Shown: positions 1-6,191, numbered from the stretch's first letter. The stretch: DNA of 8,822 nt from CAZYBG01 sp964645155 (GCA_964645155.1 CAZYBG010000115.1:1-8822), one strand, 5' to 3'. The notes: generated by a model not told the origin, from the letters alone. Made by a program: numbers and translations.

Positions 1-248
1 TTGATCGAGCGGTCGTCGCCGAAGATCACGATGCCGACGTTGTCGGTCTCGAGGTTCAGCGCCATGCCGCGGATGCCGCCGGGAAACTCCACCATCTCGC
101 CGGCCTGCACGTTGTCGAGACCATAGACGCGGGCGATCCCGTCACCGACGCTGAGCACCCGGCCAATCTCGGCGACCTCGGCCTCCTGGCCGAAGTTCTT
201 GATCTGCTCCTTGAGGATCGCAGAGATTTCAGCGGCTTGGATACCCAT
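1..248 (-). CDS. atpA: F1-ATP synthase subunit alpha, N-terminal part (cut by window edge)
   Basis: This is the first 82 codons of the alpha subunit of the F1 sector of ATP synthase. Alpha alternates with beta in the catalytic hexamer on the cytoplasmic side of the membrane. The protein opens MGIQAAEISAILKEQIKNF, the amphipathic N-terminal helix that contacts the delta subunit. The beta-barrel follows from about residue 24, with GRVLSVGDGIARVYGL, EMVEFPGG and GMALNLE, all hallmarks of AtpA. The nucleotide-binding domain lies outside the window. The ATG at 248-246 shares one base with the atpH stop (TAATG), so translation is probably coupled and the two genes form one operon. Identification is certain; only the extent is limited. 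Confidence 0.97.
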   Translation of the reverse strand, partial: MGIQAAEISAILKEQIKNFGQEAEVAEIGRVLSVGDGIARVYGLDNVQAGEMVEFPGGIRGMALNLETDNVGIVIFGDDRSI

Positions 249-808
249 TATCCGACCTCTTTCATGGCGTTCTGGAGGGAGGCGAGCTGCGCGCGGATCG
301 AGGTGTCGATCATCTTGGAGCCCACTTTCACGACGAGACCGCCGATGAGGCTTTCATCGACGGAAGTCTGGAGTTTCACGGTCTTGCCGAAGCGGTCCTT
401 CAGCGTCCTCGAAAGTGTGTCGGACTGCGCCTTGGTCAGCGGCTTCGCCGAGGTGACCTCGGCGGTCACCTCGCCCTTTTCGGCCGCGATCATCCCGCGC
501 AGCGCGCGGACGAGCTGCGGCAGGACGAAGAGGCGCCGCTTCGTGGCCATCAGCCCCAGCGTGTTGCCTACCAGTTCGGACAGGCCCATCTTGCCGGCGA
601 CCGCCGCGATCGCCCTGCCCTGTTCGGCGCGCGAGTAGACCGGCGACGCAATAAGGGCGCGGAGGTCGGCGCTGCCCAGAAGTGCCGCATCAAGGGCGCT
701 GACATCGGCTTCGAGCGTCTCCAGCGCCTTTGCATCCTTGGCAAGTTCGAACGCGGCCGCCGCGTAGCGCCCGGCGATTCCGAAGGAGATCGAAGCTGGT
801 TCGGACAC
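248..808 (-). CDS. atpH: F1-ATP synthase subunit delta (OSCP homologue)
   Basis: The delta subunit is the top part of the peripheral stalk and ties the F1 alpha/beta hexamer to the membrane b subunits. With the GTG at 808 the protein is 186 aa, the usual length for the family. Residues 10-22 (GIAGRYAAAAFEL) form the conserved first helix of the N-terminal helical domain. Residues 150-178 carry the C-terminal signature, with DESLIGGLVVKVG followed by MIDTSIRAQL. The start was chosen because an AAGG-type ribosome site sits about 7 bases upstream, and because homologues I know begin near SEPASIS. A GTG two codons earlier (814) is too close to that site. The open frame runs further upstream to 1117, but that part is compositionally unlike a protein domain. 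The gene ends in a TAATG overlap with atpA. Confidence 0.96.
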   Translation of the reverse strand: MSEPASISFGIAGRYAAAAFELAKDAKALETLEADVSALDAALLGSADLRALIASPVYSRAEQGRAIAAVAGKMGLSELVGNTLGLMATKRRLFVLPQLVRALRGMIAAEKGEVTAEVTSAKPLTKAQSDTLSRTLKDRFGKTVKLQTSVDESLIGGLVVKVGSKMIDTSIRAQLASLQNAMKEVG

Positions 809-842
809 GTCCACCCTTCCCGCATTCTGGATGCCCCGTCCT

Positions 843-897
843 GCCGAAGGTCGGCCCGGCATGAGGCAAATTGGGAGGCGCAGACACCCGAGCCTCC
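843..897 (-). promoter_or_regulatory. Two small hairpins in the atpH leader
   Basis: Two inverted repeats lie between the predicted promoter and atpH. The first is a 6-bp stem (874-879 with 892-897, ggaggc/gcctcc) with a 12-base loop. It would sit almost at the 5' end of the mRNA if the predicted start is right. The second is a 5-bp stem (843-847 with 851-855, gccga/tcggc) with a 3-base loop. Neither is followed by a T run, so neither looks like a terminator. A role in mRNA stability is possible but unproven, and short stems are common by chance in GC-rich DNA. Confidence 0.3.
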
Positions 898-909
898 GAA
901 GTCGGCGCG

Positions 910-938
910 GGTGTAGCAGAGGACTTACAACCCCGCAA
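910..938 (-). promoter_or_regulatory. Candidate promoter of the atp operon
   Basis: The 265 bases from 809 to 1073 hold no convincing gene and form the control region of atpH-atpA. Reading the minus strand, a TTGCGG box (938-933), a 17-bp spacer and TACACC (915-910) form the best sigma-70-like pair I can see. This would start transcription near 903 and give a leader of about 95 bases. The -10 box matches the consensus at only three of six positions, so this is a weak prediction based on spacing and position. Confidence 0.35.
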
Positions 939-1073
939 CCGCCTAGCGGAGCCGTCGGCTGTCGCGAAACGCCAACGAAATCAGGGCTTTCACGAGTCCG
1001 GGCCGCGCCGACAACGCGCGCCTTGCGGGCAACCTTGGGGATTTTCGTGCGTTTCCCGACGACGCGCGCCGAG

Positions 1074-1820
1074 TCAGGCCGGATTCGGCACCGGCTTGGG
1101 CAGGCCCTCGAGCGCATCGAGCGGCCGCCGAACCACCTCCTTCAGGCCCGACGGGCGCGGTGCATAGACCTGCTTGGTCGCCTCGACCATCAGCACGCCC
1201 CCTGCCAGCGTGCTCGACACCTTCTTGCCCAGGCTCTCCCAGAATGGCGCGGTCCGCAACCAGAACCGCCGTTCGGACGGCGGGACGAAAAGCGCCGCGC
1301 GATGGCCCTCGACCTGGAAGGAATGGCGACGGAGCTGTACCTCGAGCTGACCCAGCGAATACGGCCGGCCGAAGCCGAAGGGCGTGCGGTCGCTGCGTGC
1401 CCAGAGCCCGCCCCGATAGGGCACGATGACAAGCGCGCGACCGCCCGGCCCCAGCACCCGGAACGCCTCCTCCAGCACCGCCGAGGGTCGTTCTGACGTC
1501 TCGAGGCCATGCAGCAGGACAAGCTTGTCGATCATCCCGGTCGGGACCGGCCAGCGCGTCTCCTCGCAAAGGACGCTGACGTTCTCCATCCCCGGCGGCC
1601 AGGGCATGACGCCCTGCGGCCCGGGCATCAGCCCGATGACCCGCTTCGCGTCGGCGAGGTAGGGCCGCAGCAGGGGCACCGCAAAGCCGAAGCCGGCGAC
1701 GCTCTGGCCCTTGGCCTCCGGCCAGAAGGCGAGGAGCTGGTCGCGGATCGCCTTCTGCGCCACGCGGCCGAGGTTCGTCCGGTAGTAGAAGCTTCTGAGG
1801 TCGAGCACGTCGAGGTGCAT
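1074..1820 (-). CDS. Class I SAM-dependent methyltransferase-like protein, substrate unknown
   Basis: This 248-aa protein has the layout of a class I (Rossmann-fold) methyltransferase of the Methyltransf_11 type. Residues 41-50 (VAGFGFAVPL) form a glycine-poor version of the SAM-binding loop. Residues 117-134 (LEEAFRVLGPGGRALVIV) are the typical post-motif II/III segment. A distinctive block, ARSDRTPFGFGRPYS, lies at 141-155. The loop has GFGF rather than GxGxG, and the strand-2 region (VIGLMPGPQG, 62-70) lacks the usual acidic residue that holds the SAM ribose, so the cofactor site is atypical. The ATG at 1820 has a GGAG ribosome site about 6 bases upstream and was preferred to a GTG at 1847. 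The gene is divergent from gloB across 55 bp, an arrangement I recall from related alphaproteobacteria. The fold call is fairly safe; activity and substrate are unknown. Confidence 0.8.
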   Translation of the reverse strand: MHLDVLDLRSFYYRTNLGRVAQKAIRDQLLAFWPEAKGQSVAGFGFAVPLLRPYLADAKRVIGLMPGPQGVMPWPPGMENVSVLCEETRWPVPTGMIDKLVLLHGLETSERPSAVLEEAFRVLGPGGRALVIVPYRGGLWARSDRTPFGFGRPYSLGQLEVQLRRHSFQVEGHRAALFVPPSERRFWLRTAPFWESLGKKVSSTLAGGVLMVEATKQVYAPRPSGLKEVVRRPLDALEGLPKPVPNPA

Positions 1821-1875
1821 GGGCGTCTCCGGTCCGGCTCTCGACACGTCGGGGCCGTGACCCTATCGTCGATTC

Positions 1876-2643
1876 ATGGCCTTGGAAATCGTGACCGTTC
1901 CCTGCCTGACTGACAACTACGCCTACCTGATCCATGATCCGGCGGCGCATGCCACGGCCGTCGTCGATGTGCCGGACGAGATGCCGATCGAGGCCGAGCT
2001 AGAGCGTCGGGGGTGGCGGCTGACCGACATCCTGCTCACCCACCATCACGCGGACCACACCGATGGGGCGGCGGCGCTGAAGGCGACGACCGGCGCCCGC
2101 GTCGTCGGCGCGGCCATGGATGCGGGGCGGCTGCCGCCGCTCGACCTCGCGGTGCAGGGCGGCGAGACGTTCCTGGTCGGGTCGCTGGAGGTCGAGGTGA
2201 TCGCGGCCCCCGGGCATACCTCGGGGCACATTGCGTTCCACCTGCCTGCGGCCGCCGCCGTCTTCACCGCTGACAGCCTGATGGCGCTGGGGTGCGGGCG
2301 TCTCTTCGAAGGGACGCCGGCGCAGATGTGGGACAGCCTGTCGCGGCTGAGCCGCCTTCCCGCTGCCACGACGGTGCATTCCGGGCACGAATACACCGCA
2401 TCCAATGCCCGCTTCGCGATGACCATTGAACGAGACAATCCTGCGCTTATCTCTCGTGTCGAGAAGATCGGGGCGCTGCGGCAGGAGGGCCGACCCACAG
2501 TTCCCTCGACACTATCCGACGAACTCGCAACCAACCCCTTCCTCAGGGCGCATCTTCCGGCCGTCAAGGCGGCCATCGGCCTTCCGGGTGCGACCGACGC
2601 CGAAGCGTTTGCCGAAATCCGGCGGAGGAAGGACGTCTTCTGA
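1876..2643 (+). CDS. gloB: Hydroxyacylglutathione hydrolase (glyoxalase II)
   Basis: This enzyme hydrolyses S-D-lactoylglutathione to D-lactate and glutathione, the second step of cytoplasmic methylglyoxal detoxification. The 255-aa length is normal. It is a metallo-beta-lactamase-fold protein with a complete two-metal site: THHHADH at 55-61 (H56, H58, D60, H61), H114 in APGHTSGH, the bridging D133 in TADSL, and H171 in SGHEYT. The glyoxalase II markers GCGRLFEGT (139-147) and the C-terminal RRRKDVF (249-255, basic residues that bind glutathione) separate it from other family members. It starts with an ATG at 1876 with no clear Shine-Dalgarno sequence; the 55 bp shared with the divergent methyltransferase gene are GC-rich and show no clear promoter boxes. 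It is followed by a 173-bp gap before clpA, so co-transcription is possible but not shown. Confidence 0.96.
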   Translation: MALEIVTVPCLTDNYAYLIHDPAAHATAVVDVPDEMPIEAELERRGWRLTDILLTHHHADHTDGAAALKATTGARVVGAAMDAGRLPPLDLAVQGGETFLVGSLEVEVIAAPGHTSGHIAFHLPAAAAVFTADSLMALGCGRLFEGTPAQMWDSLSRLSRLPAATTVHSGHEYTASNARFAMTIERDNPALISRVEKIGALRQEGRPTVPSTLSDELATNPFLRAHLPAVKAAIGLPGATDAEAFAEIRRRKDVF

Positions 2644-2681
2644 TCGTCCGCCATTCCGGAACCCGATCACAATTTGTGCTG

Positions 2682-2756
2682 TTGCCACAATGGTGACCGG
2701 ATTCTGAGAAAAACTTCTTGAAGCGTGCCGAATAACACCGAACTTTAAGGTTATGA
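2682..2756 (+). promoter_or_regulatory. AT-richer control region upstream of clpA
   Basis: The 173-bp gap between gloB and clpA contains the most AT-rich stretch of the window. CTTGAA at 2717-2722 resembles the -35 box of heat-shock (RpoH) and sigma-70 promoters. The expected -10 position (AACTTT at 2741, 17-18 bp on) is a poor match to either class, so the promoter cannot be fixed. A second TTGCCA at 2682-2687 also lacks a good -10 partner. CTTGAAG (2717-2723) and CTTTAAG (2743-2749) form an imperfect inverted repeat, and CCGAA is repeated 10 bp apart (2728-2732, 2738-2742). The region probably contains the clpA promoter. Confidence 0.35.
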
Positions 2757-2766
2757 GGCAACGGTT

Positions 2767-2790
2767 GGAGGGGGGGCCTTCGCCCTCTCC
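2767..2790 (+). other. Hairpin between gloB and clpA
   Basis: Arms 2767-2774 (ggaggggg) and 2783-2790 (ccctctcc) can pair over 8 bp with one G-U wobble and an 8-base loop. An alternative pairing uses a tighter CTTC loop. There is no following T run, so it is a poor intrinsic terminator. It lies just before the clpA ribosome site and may instead be part of the clpA 5' leader. Confidence 0.35.
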
Positions 2791-2802
2791 GGCCTGACAG
2801 GA

Positions 2803-2808
2803 AAGGAG
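2803..2808 (+). promoter_or_regulatory. Ribosome binding site of clpA
   Basis: AAGGAG lies 8 bases before the GTG at 2817 and is the strongest Shine-Dalgarno sequence seen in the window. It fixes the GTG start, which also gives the expected MPSFSSTLEQAI opening of ClpA. A 9-bp palindrome (CCTGACAGG, 2793-2801) touches its 5' side. Confidence 0.8.
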
Positions 2809-2816
2809 CACGTCAG

Positions 2817-5069
2817 GTGCCTTCGTTCTCTAGCACTCTCGAGCAAGCCATCCATGCCGCCCTCGCGCTGGCCAACGCACGCCGGCACGAGCTCGCCACG
2901 CTGGAGCATCTGCTGCTCGCCCTGATCGACGAGCCCGACGCGGCCAAGGTCATGCAGGCGTGCAACGTCGACCTCGAGGAGCTGCGCCGCACGCTCGTCG
3001 AGTTCGTGGACGACGACCTTTCCACCCTGGTCACGCAGGTCGACGGCTCCGAGGCCGTCCCGACGGCCGCCTTCCAGCGCGTGATCCAGCGCGCTGCGAT
3101 CCACGTGCAGAGCTCCGGCCGCACCGAGGTGACGGGCGCGAACGTCCTTGTCGCGATCTTCGCCGAGCGCGAGTCGAACGCGGCCTACTTCCTGCAGGAA
3201 CAGGAGATGACGCGCTACGACGCGGTCAACTTCATCGCCCACGGCGTCGCGAAGAACCCGAGCTTCGGCGAGACCCGGCCGGTGACCGGCGCCGACGAGG
3301 CCGAGGAAACCCGCGCCACCGGCCCGGGCGAGGGGCAGTCCGACGGCAAGGAGAGCGCGCTGTCGAAGTACTGCGTCGACCTGAACGCCAAGGCCCGCAA
3401 GGGCGACGTCGATCCGCTGATCGGCCGTGAGGCCGAGGTCGAGCGCTGCATCCAGGTGCTCTGCCGCCGCCGCAAGAACAACCCGCTCCTCGTCGGCGAC
3501 CCCGGTGTCGGCAAGACCGCGATTGCGGAAGGCCTGGCGCTCAAGATCACTAGGGCCGAGACGCCGGACGTGCTGAAGAAGTCGACGATCTTTTCGCTCG
3601 ACATGGGCGCCTTGCTTGCGGGCACGCGGTATCGCGGCGACTTCGAGGAGCGGCTGAAGGCCGTGGTGAAGGAGCTCGAGGATCACCCCGACGCGATCCT
3701 GTTCATCGACGAGATCCATACCGTGATCGGTGCGGGGGCGACCTCCGGCGGCGCGATGGATGCCTCGAACCTCCTGAAGCCTGCGCTGCAGGGCGGCAAG
3801 CTGCGCTGCATGGGCAGCACGACCTACAAGGAGTTTCGCCAGCACTTCGAGAAGGATCGCGCGCTGTCGCGGCGGTTCCAGAAGATCGACGTGAACGAGC
3901 CGACGGTGGCCGACTCGATCAAGATCCTCGAAGGCCTCAAACCCTATTTCGAGAAACACCACGAGATCCGCTACACGCACGATGCGATAAAGTCGGCGGT
4001 CGAGCTTTCGGCCCGGTATATCCATGACCGCAAGCTTCCCGACAAGGCGATCGACGTGATCGACGAGGCCGGCGCCGCCCAGCATCTCGTCGCGGAATCG
4101 AAGCGCCGCAAGACCATCGGCGCGAAGGAGATCGAGGCAGTCGTCGCCAAGATCGCCCGGATCCCGCCGAAAAACGTGAGCAAGGACGACGCCGAGGTCC
4201 TGAAGGATCTGGAAGCCTCGCTGAAGCGCGTCGTCTTCGGCCAGAGCAACGCCATAGAGGCGCTTTCCTCGGCGATCAAGCTCGCCCGCGCGGGCCTGCG
4301 CGAGCCCGAGAAGCCGATCGGCAACTACCTCTTCGACATGTCGGAATACATGGAGAAGCACGCAGTCAGCCGGCTGATCGGCGCACCGCCGGGCTATGTC
4401 GGTTTCGACCAGGGCGGCCTTCTGACCGACGGTGTCGACCAGCACCCGCATTGCGTGCTGCTGCTCGACGAGATCGAGAAGGCGCACCCGGATGTCTACA
4501 ACATCCTCCTGCAGGTGATGGACCACGGCAAGCTCACCGATCACAACGGGCGGCAGGTCGATTTCCGCAACGTGATCCTGATCATGACATCGAACGCGGG
4601 CGCCACCGAGCTTGCCAAGTCGGCCATCGGCTTCGGCCGCGACCGGCGCGAGGGCGAGGATACCGCCGCGATCGAGCGGACCTTCACGCCCGAGTTCCGC
4701 AACCGGCTCGACGCGGTGATCTCGTTCGCGCCGCTGCCCAAGGAGGTGATCCTTCAGGTGGTGGAGAAGTTCGTCCTCCAGCTCGAGGCGCAGTTGATGG
4801 ATCGCGGCGTGTCGATCGAGTTGACCCGCGAAGCCGCCGAATGGCTGGGCGACAAGGGCTACGACGACAAGATGGGCGCGCGGCCCCTCGGCCGCGTGAT
4901 CCAGGAGCACATCAAGAAGCCGCTCGCCGAGGAGCTTCTGTTCGGCCGGCTGATGAAGGGCGGGTTGGTCCGCGTGGCGCTGAGCGACGGCAAGATCGAC
5001 CTGCAGATCGTCGAGCCCGAGAAGCCGCGGCTGACCGGCTCGAAGCCGCCGCTGCTGACGGCCGACTGA
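2817..5069 (+). CDS. clpA: ClpA, ATP-dependent Clp protease unfoldase subunit, lacking the D2 Walker A block
   Basis: ClpA is the hexameric AAA+ unfoldase that feeds substrates, including N-degron proteins delivered by ClpS, into the ClpP peptidase. The N domain (about residues 1-145) carries the two Clp-N repeats. D1 is complete: Walker A GDPGVGKT (227-234, K233), Walker B AILFIDEIH (293-301) and pore loop RYRG (271-274). D2 has Walker B VLLLDEIEKAHPD (547-559), pore loop GYVG (526-529), sensor 1 N593, the FRNRLD arginine-finger motif (627-632), sensor 2 GARPLGR (687-693) and the ClpP-docking tripeptide IGF (604-606). At residues 506/507, YLF runs straight into DMSEYMEKH. In ClpA about 26 residues with the second Walker A (GPTGVGKT) stand between them. 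The protein is 750 aa, about 26 short of what the rest of the alignment implies. The frame is otherwise undamaged. Identity is certain; function of this allele is doubtful. No clpS is adjacent. Confidence 0.95.
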   Translation: MPSFSSTLEQAIHAALALANARRHELATLEHLLLALIDEPDAAKVMQACNVDLEELRRTLVEFVDDDLSTLVTQVDGSEAVPTAAFQRVIQRAAIHVQSSGRTEVTGANVLVAIFAERESNAAYFLQEQEMTRYDAVNFIAHGVAKNPSFGETRPVTGADEAEETRATGPGEGQSDGKESALSKYCVDLNAKARKGDVDPLIGREAEVERCIQVLCRRRKNNPLLVGDPGVGKTAIAEGLALKITRAETPDVLKKSTIFSLDMGALLAGTRYRGDFEERLKAVVKELEDHPDAILFIDEIHTVIGAGATSGGAMDASNLLKPALQGGKLRCMGSTTYKEFRQHFEKDRALSRRFQKIDVNEPTVADSIKILEGLKPYFEKHHEIRYTHDAIKSAVELSARYIHDRKLPDKAIDVIDEAGAAQHLVAESKRRKTIGAKEIEAVVAKIARIPPKNVSKDDAEVLKDLEASLKRVVFGQSNAIEALSSAIKLARAGLREPEKPIGNYLFDMSEYMEKHAVSRLIGAPPGYVGFDQGGLLTDGVDQHPHCVLLLDEIEKAHPDVYNILLQVMDHGKLTDHNGRQVDFRNVILIMTSNAGATELAKSAIGFGRDRREGEDTAAIERTFTPEFRNRLDAVISFAPLPKEVILQVVEKFVLQLEAQLMDRGVSIELTREAAEWLGDKGYDDKMGARPLGRVIQEHIKKPLAEELLFGRLMKGGLVRVALSDGKIDLQIVEPEKPRLTGSKPPLLTAD
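4329..4340 (+). other. clpA: In-frame deletion junction in clpA (D2 Walker A missing)
   Basis: Codons for Y-L-F (ending 4334) are followed directly by D-M-S-E (from 4335). In known ClpA proteins the residue after LF begins AGPTGVGKT, and the block ends ELLRF before DMSEY. The missing piece is thus about 78 bp, bounded on both sides by a phenylalanine codon. The bases at the junction (cttcga) could have come from either flank, as expected for deletion between short repeats of the TTCG type. The missing length is inferred from the family, not measured. Confidence 0.85.
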
Positions 5070-5092
5070 TCTTCCGGGCCACAACCGGGAAG

Positions 5093-5118
5093 AGGCCCCC
5101 GCCGCCGCGCGGGGGCCT
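5093..5118 (+). terminator. Strong hairpin, likely intrinsic terminator of clpA
   Basis: A perfect 10-bp stem (5093-5102 aggcccccgc with 5109-5118 gcgggggcct) encloses a 6-base loop, 23 bases after the clpA stop. It is followed by a short, interrupted T-rich run (5118-5125, ttatgttt). It lies in the 84-bp gap between two convergent genes and may also stop transcripts of the GNAT operon arriving on the other strand. The T run is weak on both sides, but the stem is very stable. Confidence 0.8.
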
Positions 5119-5153
5119 TATGTTTGCGATCACCGCCAATGGTGGTCTCCGGG

Positions 5154-5642
5154 TTAGATCGGCTTGACGAAGGTCAGCGACGTCGCCCTGTCGAAACCGG
5201 GATGCGTCGTCTCGCCGGCGACACGAAAGCCCAGCGCGGCGAAGGCGGAATGGTTTTCGGTGAGCTCGACGCGGGACTTCAACTCGACCGACGCGAGGCC
5301 GAGCGCTCGGGCGCGCTCCTCGGCCAGGCACACCAGGCGGCGGGCCAGCCCCTGGCCGCGATGGGTGATGGCGACGGCGAGCTTGCCGAGGTAGAGCGCG
5401 CCGGGCGTCGGCGTCAGGAACACGCAGGCGACGACCCGGCGCTCGTCCTCGATCGCCCAGACCTCGGACTGCCGGGCCTGCGCGGCGATCTCGTCCAGCG
5501 TCAGCCGGTGCATCGACGATGGCGGGTCGATCCGCCCCTCCATATAGGCAAAGCTCGTGCGGATCAGGGCGAGGACCGCGCCGAGCGCGGGGTCGTCCGG
5601 GCGCAGCCGACGCGGCGCATGAAGGGCGACCGGAGCGGTCAT
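5154..5642 (-). CDS. GNAT-family N-acetyltransferase
   Basis: This 162-aa protein has the GCN5-related acetyltransferase fold, which transfers an acetyl group from acetyl-CoA to an amine. Strand 4/motif A is LYLGKLAVAITHRGQGLARRLV (83-103); RGQGLA (95-100) is the pyrophosphate-binding loop that fits Q/R-x-x-G-x-A. Motif B is ENHSAFAALGFRVAGE (129-144). A segment near the N terminus (SFAYMEGRIDPPSS, 30-43) is one I associate with a widespread uncharacterised alphaproteobacterial GNAT group. The substrate cannot be read from the sequence. Its ATG overlaps the stop of the upstream GNAT gene (ATGA, 5639-5642), implying an operon and translational coupling. It is convergent with clpA. Confidence 0.9.
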   Translation of the reverse strand: MTAPVALHAPRRLRPDDPALGAVLALIRTSFAYMEGRIDPPSSMHRLTLDEIAAQARQSEVWAIEDERRVVACVFLTPTPGALYLGKLAVAITHRGQGLARRLVCLAEERARALGLASVELKSRVELTENHSAFAALGFRVAGETTHPGFDRATSLTFVKPI

Positions 5643-6097
5643 GCGACGCGCTTCTCCATGAACAGGCTGGCCGGATGCTCCGCATAGGCGCCGAACGGCC
5701 CGCGGACGCGGTAGCCGAGGCTGCGGTAGAGACCGACGGCAGGCTCCAGCCGGTCGCCCGTCTCGAGCCGCACATCGGCCAGCCCGCGACGCGCCGCCTC
5801 GGCCTCCAGCGCCGCCATCAGCAGCTTTGCGACGCCTCGGCCGCGCCCGGCGGGCCGCACGAAGAGCCGCTTGACCTCGCCATAGCCGCCGGCATCAACC
5901 AGCGCGACGCAGCCGAGCGCCTCGCCCGAGCCGTCGCGCGCCACGAAGAACGCAGCCGCCTCGCGCGCCAGTTCGGCCGCGTCGAAGCTGAAGATCTCTT
6001 CGGGCGGATAGGCTTGCTCAAGGGCGGCCTGGCTCTCGATGACGAGCTTCCGGCCGTCGCTGGCAAGCGGGGAGTCGATGAAGATCGTGATCGGCAT
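5639..6097 (-). CDS. GNAT-family N-acetyltransferase, first gene of a two-gene operon
   Basis: This 152-aa GNAT protein has motif A at 74-95 (EVKRLFVRP then GRGRGVAKLLM), with the acetyl-CoA loop RGRGVA at 85-90. Motif B is EPAVGLYRSLGYRVRGPFG (118-136). The ending HPASLFMEKRVA and the GPFGAY segment fit a common group of uncharacterised small-molecule GNATs. The ATG at 6097 begins the conserved part (MPITIFIDS); the open frame upstream to 6262 crosses the intergenic control region and is not protein-like. No Shine-Dalgarno sequence is visible before this ATG. The two GNAT genes differ clearly in sequence, so they are not a recent duplication. Substrate unknown. Confidence 0.88.
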   Translation of the reverse strand: MPITIFIDSPLASDGRKLVIESQAALEQAYPPEEIFSFDAAELAREAAAFFVARDGSGEALGCVALVDAGGYGEVKRLFVRPAGRGRGVAKLLMAALEAEAARRGLADVRLETGDRLEPAVGLYRSLGYRVRGPFGAYAEHPASLFMEKRVA

Positions 6098-6108
6098 GGT
6101 GGCGGGGT

Positions 6109-6121
6109 GAGCTGACAGTTC
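6109..6121. promoter_or_regulatory. Palindromic site next to the GNAT operon start (candidate operator)
   Basis: GAGCTGACAGTTC is a 13-bp inverted repeat around a central A with one mismatched pair. It ends 11 bases before the GNAT ATG at 6097. On the minus strand a TTGACT box (6150-6145) and a weak CCAAAT (6127-6122), 17 bp apart, would start transcription near 6115, inside this palindrome. A repressor bound here would block the operon. This is inference from position only. Confidence 0.35.
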
Positions 6122-6178
6122 ATTTGGCGCTGCAGCAATCGCGCAGTCAAGGGCCTCTTCTACCCATATGTTGTGGAC

Positions 6179-6191
6179 AAACTGACAGTTT
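6179..6191. promoter_or_regulatory. Perfect 13-bp palindrome upstream of smc (candidate operator)
   Basis: AAACTGACAGTTT is a perfect inverted repeat (6-bp arms, central A). It shares the 9-mer CTGACAGTT with the site at 6109-6121, in the same orientation and with centres 70 bp apart. It lies between the GNAT operon and the predicted smc promoter in the 179-bp divergent gap, which holds no gene I can support. Confidence 0.4.

Noticed and set aside
809..1117. N-terminal extension of atpH by 103 residues
   Set aside because: The extension is Arg/Pro-rich, runs through the promoter region and into the neighbouring gene, and a well-placed GTG with a ribosome site gives the normal 186-aa protein.
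943..1950. Minus-strand 335-codon frame over the methyltransferase gene
   Set aside because: It is a frame shadow of the methyltransferase gene and extends across the gloB start; its product is Arg/Ala/Gly-rich without motifs.
2770..2776. Run of seven G as a possible phase-variation tract
   Set aside because: It lies in a non-coding leader within a hairpin arm, and one short tract gives no evidence of slippage control.
2751..5084. Long open frame antisense to clpA (777 codons)
   Set aside because: It mirrors clpA exactly, has no recognisable domain, and is Leu/Arg/Asp/His-rich as expected for a shadow of GC-rich coding DNA.
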